Below are positions 1 through 10,208 of a stretch of DNA of 64,000 bases, in pieces. Positions within the stretch are counted from its first letter, which is position 1, and every line of letters starts with the position of its first letter. The position numbers and the translations under genes were made by a program. Location: contig JAPWGK010000026.1 in the NCBI GenBank assembly GCA_029641185.1, positions 496,001 to 560,000 on the forward strand, written 5' to 3'. The notes below the pieces were generated by a model. That model was not told the DNA's origin and made no database searches. It saw only the letters and a list, made by a program, of their open reading frames with translations. Origin of the DNA: Pseudofabraea citricarpa (taxonomy: Eukaryota; Ascomycota; Leotiomycetes; Helotiales; Dermateaceae).

Positions 1-849
1 GACCGATCGCGATTCGACACGCCCTCCTTTCCCCCGGACATCAAAGAAGAGCCCAAAGATGATAGCACCACAACGGCCATTGAGCTCGCCTTACCAGAGA
101 GAAAAGAGAGTTACCGATCCAGCCTCGCCCTATACCGAGGTCGGATCAGCAACGAGAAATTCTGGAAGCTCGTAGCGAAACCACTGCCTCTGATCGCCTT
201 CCCCGCCGTGGTATTCAGCACCTTCATCTACGGATCCTTCTTCACCTGGCTTCTCGCTTTCTCCATCATCAGCGTCTCCATCTACGGCGCGCCGCCATAC
301 AATCTGAATCCTGCCCAAGTCGGACTGACCAACATCCCGTTCCTGATCCTGGGATTCATCTCGTCACCACTCAGTGGCTGGCTGGCCGATTTCCTCGTCA
401 AGCGCATGGCGCGCGACAACAAGGGCATATACGAGCCTGAGTTCCGCCTGCTGCTCATGATCCCGGCCCTCATCTTCAGCACGGCCGGCTTCCTGGGCTT
501 TGGCTTCTCGGTCCAGCAACAAGCGCCTCTCATCTACCCGATCTATTTCCAAGCCCTGCACAGTCTGAGCATCCCCTTCGCATCCCAGGCGTCCTTCACC
601 TATGTCATCGACTGCCACCCCGAGAACGCAAACCAGGCTTTCGTGACCATCAACTTCGCCAAGGCCATCTTCACTTTCATCATCACGACGTACGTCAATG
701 CCTGGCTCGAGGCTTCTGGCCCGAGGAACATGTTCTTCCAGATCGCCGGCATCAATGTCGCCCTCTCGCTCTTGACCATCCCCATGTATGTCTACGGCAA
801 GCGCTTCAGGAGTATCGTGGCCCGGAGTACGTTCTTGCAGAAGATCTAG
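1..849 (+). CDS. MFS transporter, C-terminal part (5' end outside window)
   Basis: The frame is open from the first base of the window to the stop at 847-849, so this is the 3' part of a longer gene. It encodes roughly the last 280 residues of a polytopic transporter. A hydrophilic central loop comes first, then a conserved entry into the second half (around LALYRGRISNEKFWK), followed by about six hydrophobic membrane segments. The loop containing GWLADFLVKRMARDNKG is the typical acidic/basic loop between MFS helices, and GIYEPEFRL is common in fungal DHA1-type (Hol1-like) proton antiporters. Substrate cannot be told from sequence; drugs, polyamines or other small cations are possible. The internal ATG at 208 is not the start, because the open frame and the family resemblance both continue upstream of it. 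Confidence 0.85.
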   Translation, partial: DRSRFDTPSFPPDIKEEPKDDSTTTAIELALPERKESYRSSLALYRGRISNEKFWKLVAKPLPLIAFPAVVFSTFIYGSFFTWLLAFSIISVSIYGAPPYNLNPAQVGLTNIPFLILGFISSPLSGWLADFLVKRMARDNKGIYEPEFRLLLMIPALIFSTAGFLGFGFSVQQQAPLIYPIYFQALHSLSIPFASQASFTYVIDCHPENANQAFVTINFAKAIFTFIITTYVNAWLEASGPRNMFFQIAGINVALSLLTIPMYVYGKRFRSIVARSTFLQKI

Positions 850-1934
850 AAGCGGAGCGGCCGTTAGGTGGTGGTTAGGTTAGTGGGTTGGCGCACTGGA
901 ATTTGATGCCCTTTCTTTTAGGATACATGAAATATGGGCTGGGATGGGAAATAGGGGGGTTAAGGATAGAACAGGTTTTGGGCTGGTTGTCCGTACTCCC
1001 TGGTGTGATCGCTAAGATCTCTTGCCACTTAATCAACACGCTCATTCTTTCTTTTATTCGTGCTCTTCTTCGTGTGGTGAGTCGTCACAATCAATATGCC
1101 GACGTATTTTTGCTCCTCTTCTTCTAGTAATCATTTGGTTGTGATTTACCTATTGCTATTTCACCATATGACAGTTGATGTTGATTCTTTCTCTGCGCAG
1201 AGGACCCGTCCGAGTCTTGTACACCGGCCTATTACACGAGATGCAAGATGGCCATTTATTTCCTCGCCGTTGCTTGTCTCCCTGTTCCACAATAATCCAA
1301 CACCTCCACAACCTCACAATCCCCATCAACAGTGGCTAGAGAAGAGCCTAGCATGAATGAGTCTTATCTTGGCTTCCAATATCTTCTTTTCCCGGGGGGA
1401 GGGGAAGGAACATGGGCGACGGGTGGAAAGCTTTCTCAATCTGTCGATCCTTAAGCGGTGGGTTCATAGCAGGACAGGTCCCGGTCTCTCGCAGTTAATC
1501 AGACGTAGAAGCTTAATTTGTACATACGTTCAGCGAGACATGCAACTATGTGGGCGACACTATGTTCCATTTGAGGAAGACTGTACTGGTTCGTGACCGA
1601 CATGTATCAAGAGATCTGAAATATCTTTTATTTTGTGTGTCCGAATGCCACATGAACATGAAAGGCAGGTCCGGCGGCCTCTTTATTTTGCCTTGCCGTT
1701 TACTCTACTGTGGTATCTACCTTGCCTGGGAAACGCCAAGAGTTATTTCTTAACCAAGTAAGAAAGAAAAAGAAAAAATCAAATCCCAATGCCGCTAAAG
1801 GTACAAATGCAAAGAGGCGCTGCTTTTCGCGCGATATTTTCCAGGAAGCAAAAGATGCAGCGCAAATCGAAAAATCCAATCTTCCATGCGTGCAAGTGGT
1901 ATAAGCAACCACCACTACGCCCACCGCGGCCGGC
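850..1934. other. Convergent intergenic region
   Basis: About 1.1 kb between two genes that end towards each other (MFS transporter and CSC1/RSN1-like channel). It contains pyrimidine-rich and AT-rich stretches suitable for 3' UTRs and polyadenylation. The short ORFs here do not read like proteins. I see no RNA gene or repeat. Confidence 0.5.
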
Positions 1935-4900
1935 TTACAAGTTGATGAGTTCAACTTGTGAGAAGTCAGGCGGGTTTCTACCATAGACAACCCTCTGCTT
2001 TCCATCAAGCGCAGCTCCAACATTGCTGATCCAGATATTTCCCATGCCATAATCTCGCGTCCTCCGAATCTCGTCATCACTCACACCTAGATCATCCCGC
2101 GGAATCCAGATGGTTGGCTTAACAGTTCTCAAAGCTGAGTGGCGGAAGGCATCCTTCACTAGCATATCTCTCTCCTCGGGAGTAAGATCTTCGATTTCGT
2201 CGTTGTATCCACCGTATAGAGCATCTGCAATTTTTTGCTGTGCCTCAACGTCACGATGTCGACGTCTACGTCGTGGGGGTGATGGCTGTTCTGGTGGTGG
2301 ACTGTCGTCGACTTGCTTTTCTTCATCACCAAAGGTCTTCTTCTTTATGGTCTTGCCCCTGCGAACAGCCCAAGATCCGGCTTCCTGGACCATATTTACT
2401 GGATTGAGTTTGGAATGTTTATTGGTAGGAGTACGGTGAGTATCAAGATTTGATAGCTCAATATCGTTGTGATCTTGCATGAGGCCTGAGGTTTCATCAT
2501 TTCCGTCATCCAGTCCTAACCTTCGAGCCTGGGCACGCTCAAAGGCCTCATCGCGCAGAACAGCCTCGTCTTCGAATGTGATAGGTAAGCTGTAGAACAA
2601 AGGCCCAAAGGATTTGTTGAGTAAGACCTGGTACAAACCGGTGAACACAGCCGCAACAATGATGATGATAGCATGGGGAATGCAAGTAGCCTCGCCATCG
2701 TCATCTCGAACAATCAAGAAAAGACCAACCAGACAAAGCTCCATGACGTAGAGTCCTGTAAATGTTTGGTTTATCGCACGTGGATATAACACGCCGCCAG
2801 TATCTATCCTGAACCGAGTGACATACAACATGGAATAACGAAGTGCGATCCAGAGGAGAGTGAAGGTGATTATTGCGAACACAATAATCACTGGTGCCAC
2901 AACGGAGTAGATCAGAGCAATACAGGCGAAGTTCGTATAGATAGGGAAAAATGATCCCCATTTGATCGTTTGCAGTTTGGTATTTCGGAACCACTTCTTG
3001 CGAGCAGTGTTGTCGAATAGTTTTGGCATTACGAACCACGAAAGAAGGGTCAAGGTCTGAAGAAGAGTTCCCGAACTAGTACTCAACGCTTGCAGAATCA
3101 TGTAAGAGAAGAAGTAGTTGGCAGCTTTGGGGATATTGGTTGCAAGTAGGTCGGGAACGGTTGTAAGATCGCCAGCAACACTTGAACCTAGAAACGCAAA
3201 GATACCGCCGGAAATGGATACCACCAGGAAAACTTGTACGAACAAGAAGGTAAAGTAGTAGTTCTGAACGGACCTTTGGAGCTCTGTTCCTGTCTGGGCT
3301 CCCTGATTTAAAGCGACATGGTGAAGGATCTGGGGAACAAGAGCGAGCAGGATACCAAGAGCTACTGCGGGTAAAACACCAGCAATTGCCTTTAATACAT
3401 CCTGGTTAATGTCATTAAGCCAGTCGAGCCATGTATATTTATCGGCCAGAGTTGTGATTTGGGTCAGTGAGGCCGTCCAAGCAACAGGAATTGTCCACAG
3501 AATGACCATGCCTGTCACCAGCGTAAAGGCAAGGCCAGTCTTTATCCAAGCTGCCCACCATCTAATGGACATGTTATCCCATATAACATCTCGAGGCGAG
3601 ATCTCAACACTTCGAGGTGCCATTGTCTTTGGTATATGATGTGCGACCGCTTGACTGGCCATGTGTGCAGCAACTTGGTGGTTAAATTGAATAAAGGCAG
3701 AGTTCATAAGTGGAAATCGCTCGGGTTCCTTCTGGTCCGTCTCGATCTCCAAGTTCAGACGAGCCAGCTCTCCACGGCACCAGTAGATAGAGTCAACTTT
3801 CTTGTTGACGAATGGCAAACCAGGCAGGAAGCTCGGCAAACCAAACCTGTCGATACGATGGGTTGGGCGGTCCTTGTGCTTGAGATATTTCTCCCACGTA
3901 GCTGATATCTCGTCCTCCTTATAATCCTTGTTGTATGCGACAGGATATGTCACGTTGTGTAAGATTCCAGTACCTGTGAAAGGGAGATGTTCTTTGATTT
4001 TTTCCCATAAACCTTTCTTCGTTGCAATGTTGCCCCGGTTGACGTCGGTGCTGTTCTTAGTCAAGGGAAATTCATCACCCTCGGGGCCAGACGGTAAAGG
4101 AGAAGGAAAGCCTCCGGCAGGGCCTTGCCAGAATTTCCACCAGCTCCGGTCGGCATCAGAGGCTGCGCCATCAAATCCCTGAATATGCGTTGAACGTCGA
4201 ACATGGTTTCCGGAAATTCTGTTCGGGGGTAAAGCTCCTGGGTCTTCTGAGGTTGTGGAGGCTGATACAGCAGCGCCGTACTGTTGAAGTGATGGTGAAT
4301 CTCCTCGCGGGATAGACGGTATCTTGTTCAAATCTGTTGCACGCGGCGTTCCGATATATCGACCGTATCTGTCGAACTCGCTTGCAGTTGATTCTCGACG
4401 GTTGAAAGTGACAAACCCATTTGTTGTCTCGATCTGGTCATCTAGATCTCGAGCTGCTCCACGGACACCACCAACAACGGTGTTTCCAGCAACACCTACA
4501 TTTCTGCCAACGTCCTGAATACCGTGTGTAACTGCTTCAAACCCCTGACCCATGGCCCGTAGACCACCACCAAGTACCGGGATCTTGAACGCTCCGTGTC
4601 GTTCTTCTTTTGTTGGATCTTGGTCTCTTGGCCGCTCCTCCTGATCATGAATTACGTCGTCGATAGTTTGTCCTTGAGGCTCCCCCAAGCTCAAACCACC
4701 ACTTTGTGCCATCCGCTCGGCTTCTGCATTTGCTCTCGCGAGTTCCTGGGCATCTTCTTCCTTGGTTGCTTTCCTGGTTCTGGCTCCTTTTTCTCTCTTC
4801 TTGTCTTTCTTCAATTGCTTCAGCTGTGCCTTTTTCGCCATCTTGATAAGCTCTGTTTCTGCAGATTCCAGCGTTTTGAATACCTCATCCCGGAGTTTGA

Positions 4901-5830
4901 TCTTTTCAAGCAAAACATCAAAATTTCTGTTGATCCAGATGTTTCGAATCCCACCAGGGAAAACGTCGTACAGGCCCGCGAGAGCTTCATGTGTAAGCCA
5001 CTTTTTGGGGATGGCACTCACAAGAACGGTTGTGGCTGAGGCCCGCAATCTATGTTCTGCCGAGGTCAAGTAGTCCTGACGAACCTTGATATACACTCTC
5101 AGTTCGGCAAAGAACACAACGCAAACCCAGATAATGACCACCAGTGCTAGGACTAGATGTGCCCAATATCGATGAGTCTTCGAGGGCCGCACATTTCCCC
5201 AGGCCAGCACATCCATTCCCGTAACATTGACCGTGGCTGACTCGTGCGATAATGCTGCAGTTGTTGTTGCCGTAGCTGTCGCTGTGGAAATGGATGCCGT
5301 GTTCGTTGCACTGATGTTGGCCGATTCTTCGATCCAATTGCTCCCCTTGCCACCAATGTAGTTGATAGGCAATAAGACCGGGAGAATAACAAGGGCGAGG
5401 GGTATAAAAATGATGAGGAGGGTCTGTAGATATCGTAGGAAAAAGTAGGCATCGAGTCCGCACTTGTTGATAATCTCTCGATCGCTGAACTTGAAGATGG
5501 ACATCAGCCATCCCCACGGCGTTCTTGGTGGTGGTTCTGTTCTTTCTCGCTCGGGTACCAGGTACGTCTTGGGTTGACTAACAACAGTCAATAAAATGCT
5601 ATACCGGCATCGCATATAAGAGGTACATACTAGATCCTTGCAAGCTTGTTCTTCAAGAGTATGAACAGCAGCATCTGGACGCCAAAAACACCCAGAGAAG
5701 ATGCCATTGCCGTCAGCAGGGCCACCAGACTTATTCCCTCCTGGTTCTGGGCAGATCCAGCAGCTGCAGTACTGGTATCTGTCGGCGCAGACGATGTCGC
5801 CGAAGCGGCACTCGACAGCGTGGAAGACAT
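1935..5830 (-). CDS. CSC1/RSN1 (TMEM63, DUF221) family membrane channel
   Basis: Predicted 1280-residue membrane protein of the calcium-permeable, stress/osmolarity-gated cation channel family (CSC1, RSN1, PHM7 in yeast). Exon 1 is 5631-5830 and exon 2 is 1935-5577; the 53-bp intron runs GTATGT to TTAG, and the join gives LARIYQPKTYLVPERERT, a typical family junction. The order fits the family: an N-terminal membrane segment (about residues 33-60), two more segments (about 90-200), a long cytoplasmic region with a Lys/Glu-rich stretch, and then the 7-TM channel core (starting near SIRWWAAWIKTGLAF). A charged C-terminal tail with an RRRRRHRD patch follows. The long cytoplasmic loop (about 400 residues) is larger than in yeast CSC1 and closer to RSN1/YLR241W-type members. 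An alternative upstream start in exon-2 frame (to 5954) reads through the intron and is not protein-like. Confidence 0.92.
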
Positions 5831-5921
5831 GATGAGCTCCCTGGTGTGAGGCTACCGATACATGAAGGGGGATGTTGTATGAGGTCTCGCGGTTGTTGTC
5901 GCGGGATACAGAGTTGTCAAT

Positions 5922-5946
5922 GGAGGAGGAGGAGGAGGAGGAGGAG
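5922..5946 (+). repeat. GGA trinucleotide repeat
   Basis: Eight near-perfect GGA units, about 90-115 bp upstream of the channel gene's start codon (5830, minus strand). It lies in the probable 5' UTR or promoter. On the transcript strand it reads as a TCC run. Confidence 0.85.
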
Positions 5947-6309
5947 CAAGACAATTATTCACTGTTAGGATAGTGCGAGCGGTATTAAGCAGAGCAGTCA
6001 CGAAATAAGGACTGGGAATGGCCTCGTCATAAATGTGCGACCATATTGGCAGGGGACGGCAACAAAGATCTTGGTATGGAAGTATGGAATCTGGATCTGC
6101 CATCATTGCCACTGCTGATTGGTGCGAGTTGGCGGGTCAGGGATAACGATCCCGTTTCGCAAATGTGGCTTGGAAATGATGTCACAGCGCGCTATTGGAT
6201 GCCACACTTCACCCGAGTTTCAGCGACCGCGGTCACCGTACTCGCTAATCCTCCGCGCCTATTTCTCCCATCTCGCTTCCAGAACAAGAACATCACCACA
6301 ACCTCATAC

Positions 6310-6340
6310 AACCAACCAACCAACCAACCAACCAACCAAC
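6310..6340 (+). repeat. AACC tetranucleotide microsatellite
   Basis: Perfect AACC repeat of about eight units (31 bp), in the gap between the channel gene and the decayed gene at 6.5-7.6 kb. The surrounding 300 bp is C/A-rich with a second short TACA run near 6463-6478. The 5831-6553 gap otherwise holds only the upstream region of the channel gene. Confidence 0.9.
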
Positions 6341-6553
6341 ACCACAAACACCATCAAAACAGCTCCACACACGAGGACACAGAGCCGCCAAACCTTCATC
6401 CTCCATCCTCCGCGCTTAATTGCTTACCACAACGTGTCCACGACTCATACAGTACGAAAGTACATACATACATACAAACAGACAAGTGAAACCACAGACT
6501 GACAAACAACTTTCAACATCATCAACATCAAAATTCCCCCAAAGACCAATCCG

Positions 6554-7574
6554 TCACTTCGCCTCCTCTCGGCTGACATGCAATGGGTTCTGCCATGACA
6601 CCGTAACTCGCCACCGAACAACCTTTATTCCTTTCTTTGTCCCCTGTCGCCAGCGCACAGCTCTCTCCCTCTCCCTTCTCCACTCTCTCGCCAAAGAATT
6701 TCCCGTGTGGCGCAGGGCTTGCTGCGGAATATCTCGAGCGTATTTGTGGTGCAGATGATTGAGCCTCTGCTGTCCATTCCTCCAGATATCAGCCGCGTGG
6801 AATTCAAGCTCAATGCTGATATTCTATGAGTTGTTTACCTTGACCGAGATACGCCTTCGTGGTTCTTCCCGGAGATAGAAGTAGTACCCATCTTCTGGCC
6901 GCTGCATGACTATCGTTGTCGCTGATTTGCTGTTCCCTCAAATTTGTCGCGAGCGGTATGTGGCACTCGTCTTCTGCTTTGGGCCCAGACGGCGCCAGAG
7001 GAGAGATTTCACGTGGTGGCATCGAGGAGTTGTCGAGGATGCGGGGTAATCCCAAACTCATCTTCGAACACAGCAAGTCCTCTGAATACATCAAACCCCA
7101 GTGACCATCATCTTCGCACGGGAAATGATTATGCTGGGTCCAGGTGCCACTATCCTTTCGTCCCTTCGCAGCATGGCCAATCTGGAAAACAATATCAAGA
7201 TGCTCAAGCCCGACGTTGGAGGTGGTATCATCAAACTGCCATCTCATTTTCAAGAGCGAGCAAGCATATTCTTTCACGTCATCGTCATATTCCGAACGAG
7301 TTATGACAGGTTGATCGTTCGCCAATTGAGTTTCTTGGGCTTGCGAATTGGTTGACATCGGTGAATCATTAGCGAGAGTAGTATCGCCGATGTTAGAAGG
7401 ACTGGTTGTCTCTAGAATATCGAGTCGCGTGCCTTGATGTTCCAATTTGGTGTCAATATTTTGTAGAACATTAAGGATGCTGATAAAAATATCAGCATCC
7501 AGAACAGCTGATGTTGCGCTCATTGAGCGCTCGGAAGTGGTTCGTAATGAAGAGCTCGGTGAATCTTTCTCCAC
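6554..7574 (-). pseudogene. Hypothetical protein gene, probably decayed
   Basis: I do not recognise the family. An intact reading starts at 7574: an acidic/serine-rich N-terminus, a predicted coiled-coil (about residues 30-52, ISILNVLQNIDTKLEHQGTR), then a mixed region ending at 6810. The downstream quality of that frame is poor. From about 7090 another frame reads more like protein (GFDVFRGLAVFEDEFGITP). From 6907 a third frame reads MQRPEDGYYFYLREEP and then, after a single TAG at 6824-6826, another 90 codons (e.g. IELEFHAADIWRNGQQRLNH) to a stop at 6554. I infer a gene broken by about two frameshifts and one nonsense codon; an unrecognised intron arrangement is the alternative. It opens a decayed stretch running to 13 kb. 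Confidence 0.35.
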
Positions 7575-7922
7575 CCAGCGAGGATGCTATTCTAGCATGA
7601 TGCTCAATGCCATTTTGTGGTTGGCAAATTTCGGAATCGGGATTTCCAGATACAGAATGAACTTCCGAGGGCACATATATCTTGATGTAAGCTCACTATT
7701 TTCAAAATCTGATTTTACATCCCGGCAAAAGTGCGCCGCTTCACAGAAGCTCTGTACTTCTTGGCGTTGTAAAGGTATTACCAAGCGACGCATACCACTC
7801 TATTGGTTTGTCAAAATTAATCCGAAGGTCTGGTTTAGTATCTCCCTTTTTTGTCAGAAAATTACTATGCGACCACATGATCTAGAACTTTGGACGTGAG
7901 GGGAGGGTATTCTATCGTTTGA

Positions 7923-8087
7923 GGAATTGGCTGTGACGGCGTGTTGACATATCACGGCAACCCAACTTTCTATGAGTGCCAGACAGGCGACAATGGGATG
8001 GCTAATATTTACACCTCTCCGGGTGGTACGGTCTGCGATACCATCACGCTCACGGCGGACAGTTGCATGACTTGTGGTTGGTCTTAA
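7923..8087 (+). pseudogene. Orphan C-terminal fragment of a secreted/cell-wall protein
   Basis: A 54-codon stretch between stops reads GCDGVLTYHGNPTFYECQTG and continues with NIYTSPGG, then CDTITLTADSC, ending at TAA 8085-8087. The pattern FYxCxTGDxGxxNIYT...C..ITL.A..C resembles the C-terminal module of fungal secreted cysteine-containing cell-wall-associated proteins; this is recall of a motif style, not a search result. No start codon, signal peptide or upstream body is visible in the preceding few hundred bases. I read it as a remnant, or less likely the last exon of a gene whose earlier exons I cannot see. The flanking stretches 7575-7922 and 8088-9055 hold nothing else I can support. 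Confidence 0.4.
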
Positions 8088-9055
8088 GGGGTCACGCTAT
8101 ATGATGCTTGTAGTTGCTGCTACTTGAAATATTGGACTGCCTCGGTTGGATTTATTTGACTTTGTAACTTATTACTCTCCTTCATTTTAACTCTACACGC
8201 CCAATGAAAAACACGTCTTGAGCAATCAAATTTCTCTCGAGCAATTGAAATATGTGAAAAGGTGACATTTTCAAGTATCATTTTCGCAAGTATACAATGC
8301 TCTCAATATCAGAAATCATAGCTCAGTGTTTGCATGCTTCCGCTTGAACAGCTACATGACTATTTCATCTTAGTTCTTGCACTATCTCATTGAGATCTCC
8401 CTCTCCACGTGTGGACGTCGGCCCAGGTACCGTCAGCACGGCTCAAGGCATCTTTAGTCAAAGTTCTGAAACCCGTAAAATATTATCTTTTCTGTCAGTC
8501 CTGTCACCTGCAGCAATCCAAGCATCCGTTCGTACCTTGGGATAACTAAAATATTCGCTAGTGAGATATAACATTCACACCACCATCATATGCGAGGACG
8601 AATGAAGTTCTACCGCATGACCTAGGTGCATGTAAAAGAACCCAACATCTCCATCCTCGGCCCTCTTGAACGATAGTGCTCTCAACATGTATGCTGGTTA
8701 TACCAAGCGACTCACGAGAGAATTGCTTCCCCGCAAAGATTCCAGGAGTACTCTCCATTAGGGAGTCCTCCGTGTCTGTCATAATTGGCCAGTGTTCAAA
8801 TCTGTGAGATTGCCGACGAGAAGGATATGATTTGTCAGTCCGTCCTTATTTTGAGCTGTATAGACAGCGGGTAGCGGCAACTAGTACCGTAACCAGCGCC
8901 AGGTGTGTGCACCACGGCGCCGCAACTCCTTTACTCCCCCGCGTAAGCTCCTGCGTGTAAGCGAGAAGACAATTTCAACGTCACACGTCCATCTAAAGCG
9001 TTCTCACTTGCACTTCAACAAGAGCATCGATGAACGTCTATGAAGTTCCGCAAGA

Positions 9056-9784
9056 ATGGCAGTGCCATATCCAAGCCTGCTCGGTCTTCCCGTGGAGCTC
9101 CATAAGCAGATCTTCCGGCACGCGCTGCTGGCAACCTGCTCACCTGGCTCGGCTATCGCCTCGGAAATGCCACCTAGTATCCAGCTGTACTTCGCATCTA
9201 AATCCCCTCGGCCGGTTCGAGTCGTGCTAAGCTTTGCAGTCTATGGCTGCTGGGGACGATAGCCCATGACTAGACTATTACGCGTCAGCCGTCAGGTTCT
9301 GTCCGAGACTGTTTAAGTCCTCTTTGGCGGCGACTCCATCTTCGAGTTCCCCAAAACTACTCGCCTGGGGAGTGTTCACCACTGGTTTGATGTGCTTTGC
9401 CAGAAGAAAAATCTCGTCAAGCACATTGCAGTCTCTGTCGGTCGTCCTGGATTTGCAACCTCTGTCCTCGCTAGACGCACCGGGATCTACGCACGCTAGA
9501 AGAGAAATCCTTTTCAAGAGGGAGGCCTGGACACTCTTGAGGGAGGAGCTTGAAGGCTTGCAGACTGCCAGATTCATTTGGGAATGGTGGGAAACGTGAA
9601 AGGTGGGCAGCCTGGAAAAAACAGATTGATAGATGAGATTGTAACGTTGCTCGAGATCTTTGAAGGATGGTCGATGGCCAAGGTTGACATCGGCAAGCTG
9701 AATAGCCATAGGCAAAGACTTCAAGAAACAGTGATATCACCGTTAAGTAACATCTTGACTTCAGTCAGTCATTGGATAAACTGA
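9056..9784 (+). pseudogene. LPxEL-type (F-box-like/2EXR) protein gene with four in-frame stops
   Basis: A single frame reads protein-like for 242 codons from the ATG at 9056 to a terminal TGA at 9782-9784, interrupted by TAG at 9260, TAA at 9314, TAG at 9497 and TGA at 9551. The N-terminus (PSLLGLPVELHKQIFRHALL) has the LPxELxxxIxRHxL signature seen at the start of small fungal F-box-like/2EXR proteins. LLRVSRQVLSET matches the usual 'LL..R.I..E' segment, and the end (HRQRLQETVISPLSNI) is also well formed. No frameshift is needed. Each stop could come from CAG, CAA or CGA by one C-to-T change, as expected from RIP or deamination. The gene at 16713 is an apparently intact member of the same general class. 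Confidence 0.7.
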
Positions 9785-10056
9785 CATCGGAGCCTGGATA
9801 AAAATCCTGCTAGCCAGTATTTCAAAATGTGAATATTTTACAGCTCAAACTCAGTCAGCTTGCAAGGGTTTAAGTAGACGCTTGCTTCTCCGTTTTTCTT
9901 CTTTTCACGGTGAATGACCTCGTGATGAGACAGTTGCCTATTTACAAGTTCTAATAGGCCCAATATACATCTGATATAGATTCAGCTTACTATACACCAC
10001 TATCATAGATTATAAAGTTGAGATACGAGTGCCATTTTCTTAGACGTCATGGAATA

Positions 10057-10208
10057 ACTTCTGCTCCTTTGGAAACATTGCTAACTTTCACAGACCCAGA
10101 TGTGTCTACAAGTACTGGTCCTCTAGAGAAATTTCTTACCATTACGAATCTAAACGGGTGTCTGTAACTACCGGTCTCTTAGAAACATTTCTAACGTTGA
10201 CTGATACT
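10057..10208 (+). repeat. Three degenerate tandem repeats of about 55 bp
   Basis: Imperfect copies begin at about 10057, 10111 and 10167 (spacings 54 and 56). Each translates to a Thr/Ser-rich unit around a core such as GPLEKFLTIT, APLETLLTFT or GLLETFLTLT. The 56-bp spacing puts copy 3 in a different frame from copies 1-2, which indicates an indel. They lie immediately upstream of the subtilisin pseudogene and may be its mucin-like N-terminal spacer. Confidence 0.6.

Noticed and set aside
5578..5954. Apparent 59-residue Ser-rich N-terminal extension plus read-through for the CSC1/RSN1 gene
   Set aside because: It reads through a 53-bp intron and an out-of-frame version of exon 1; removing the intron gives the family-typical N-terminus starting at 5830.
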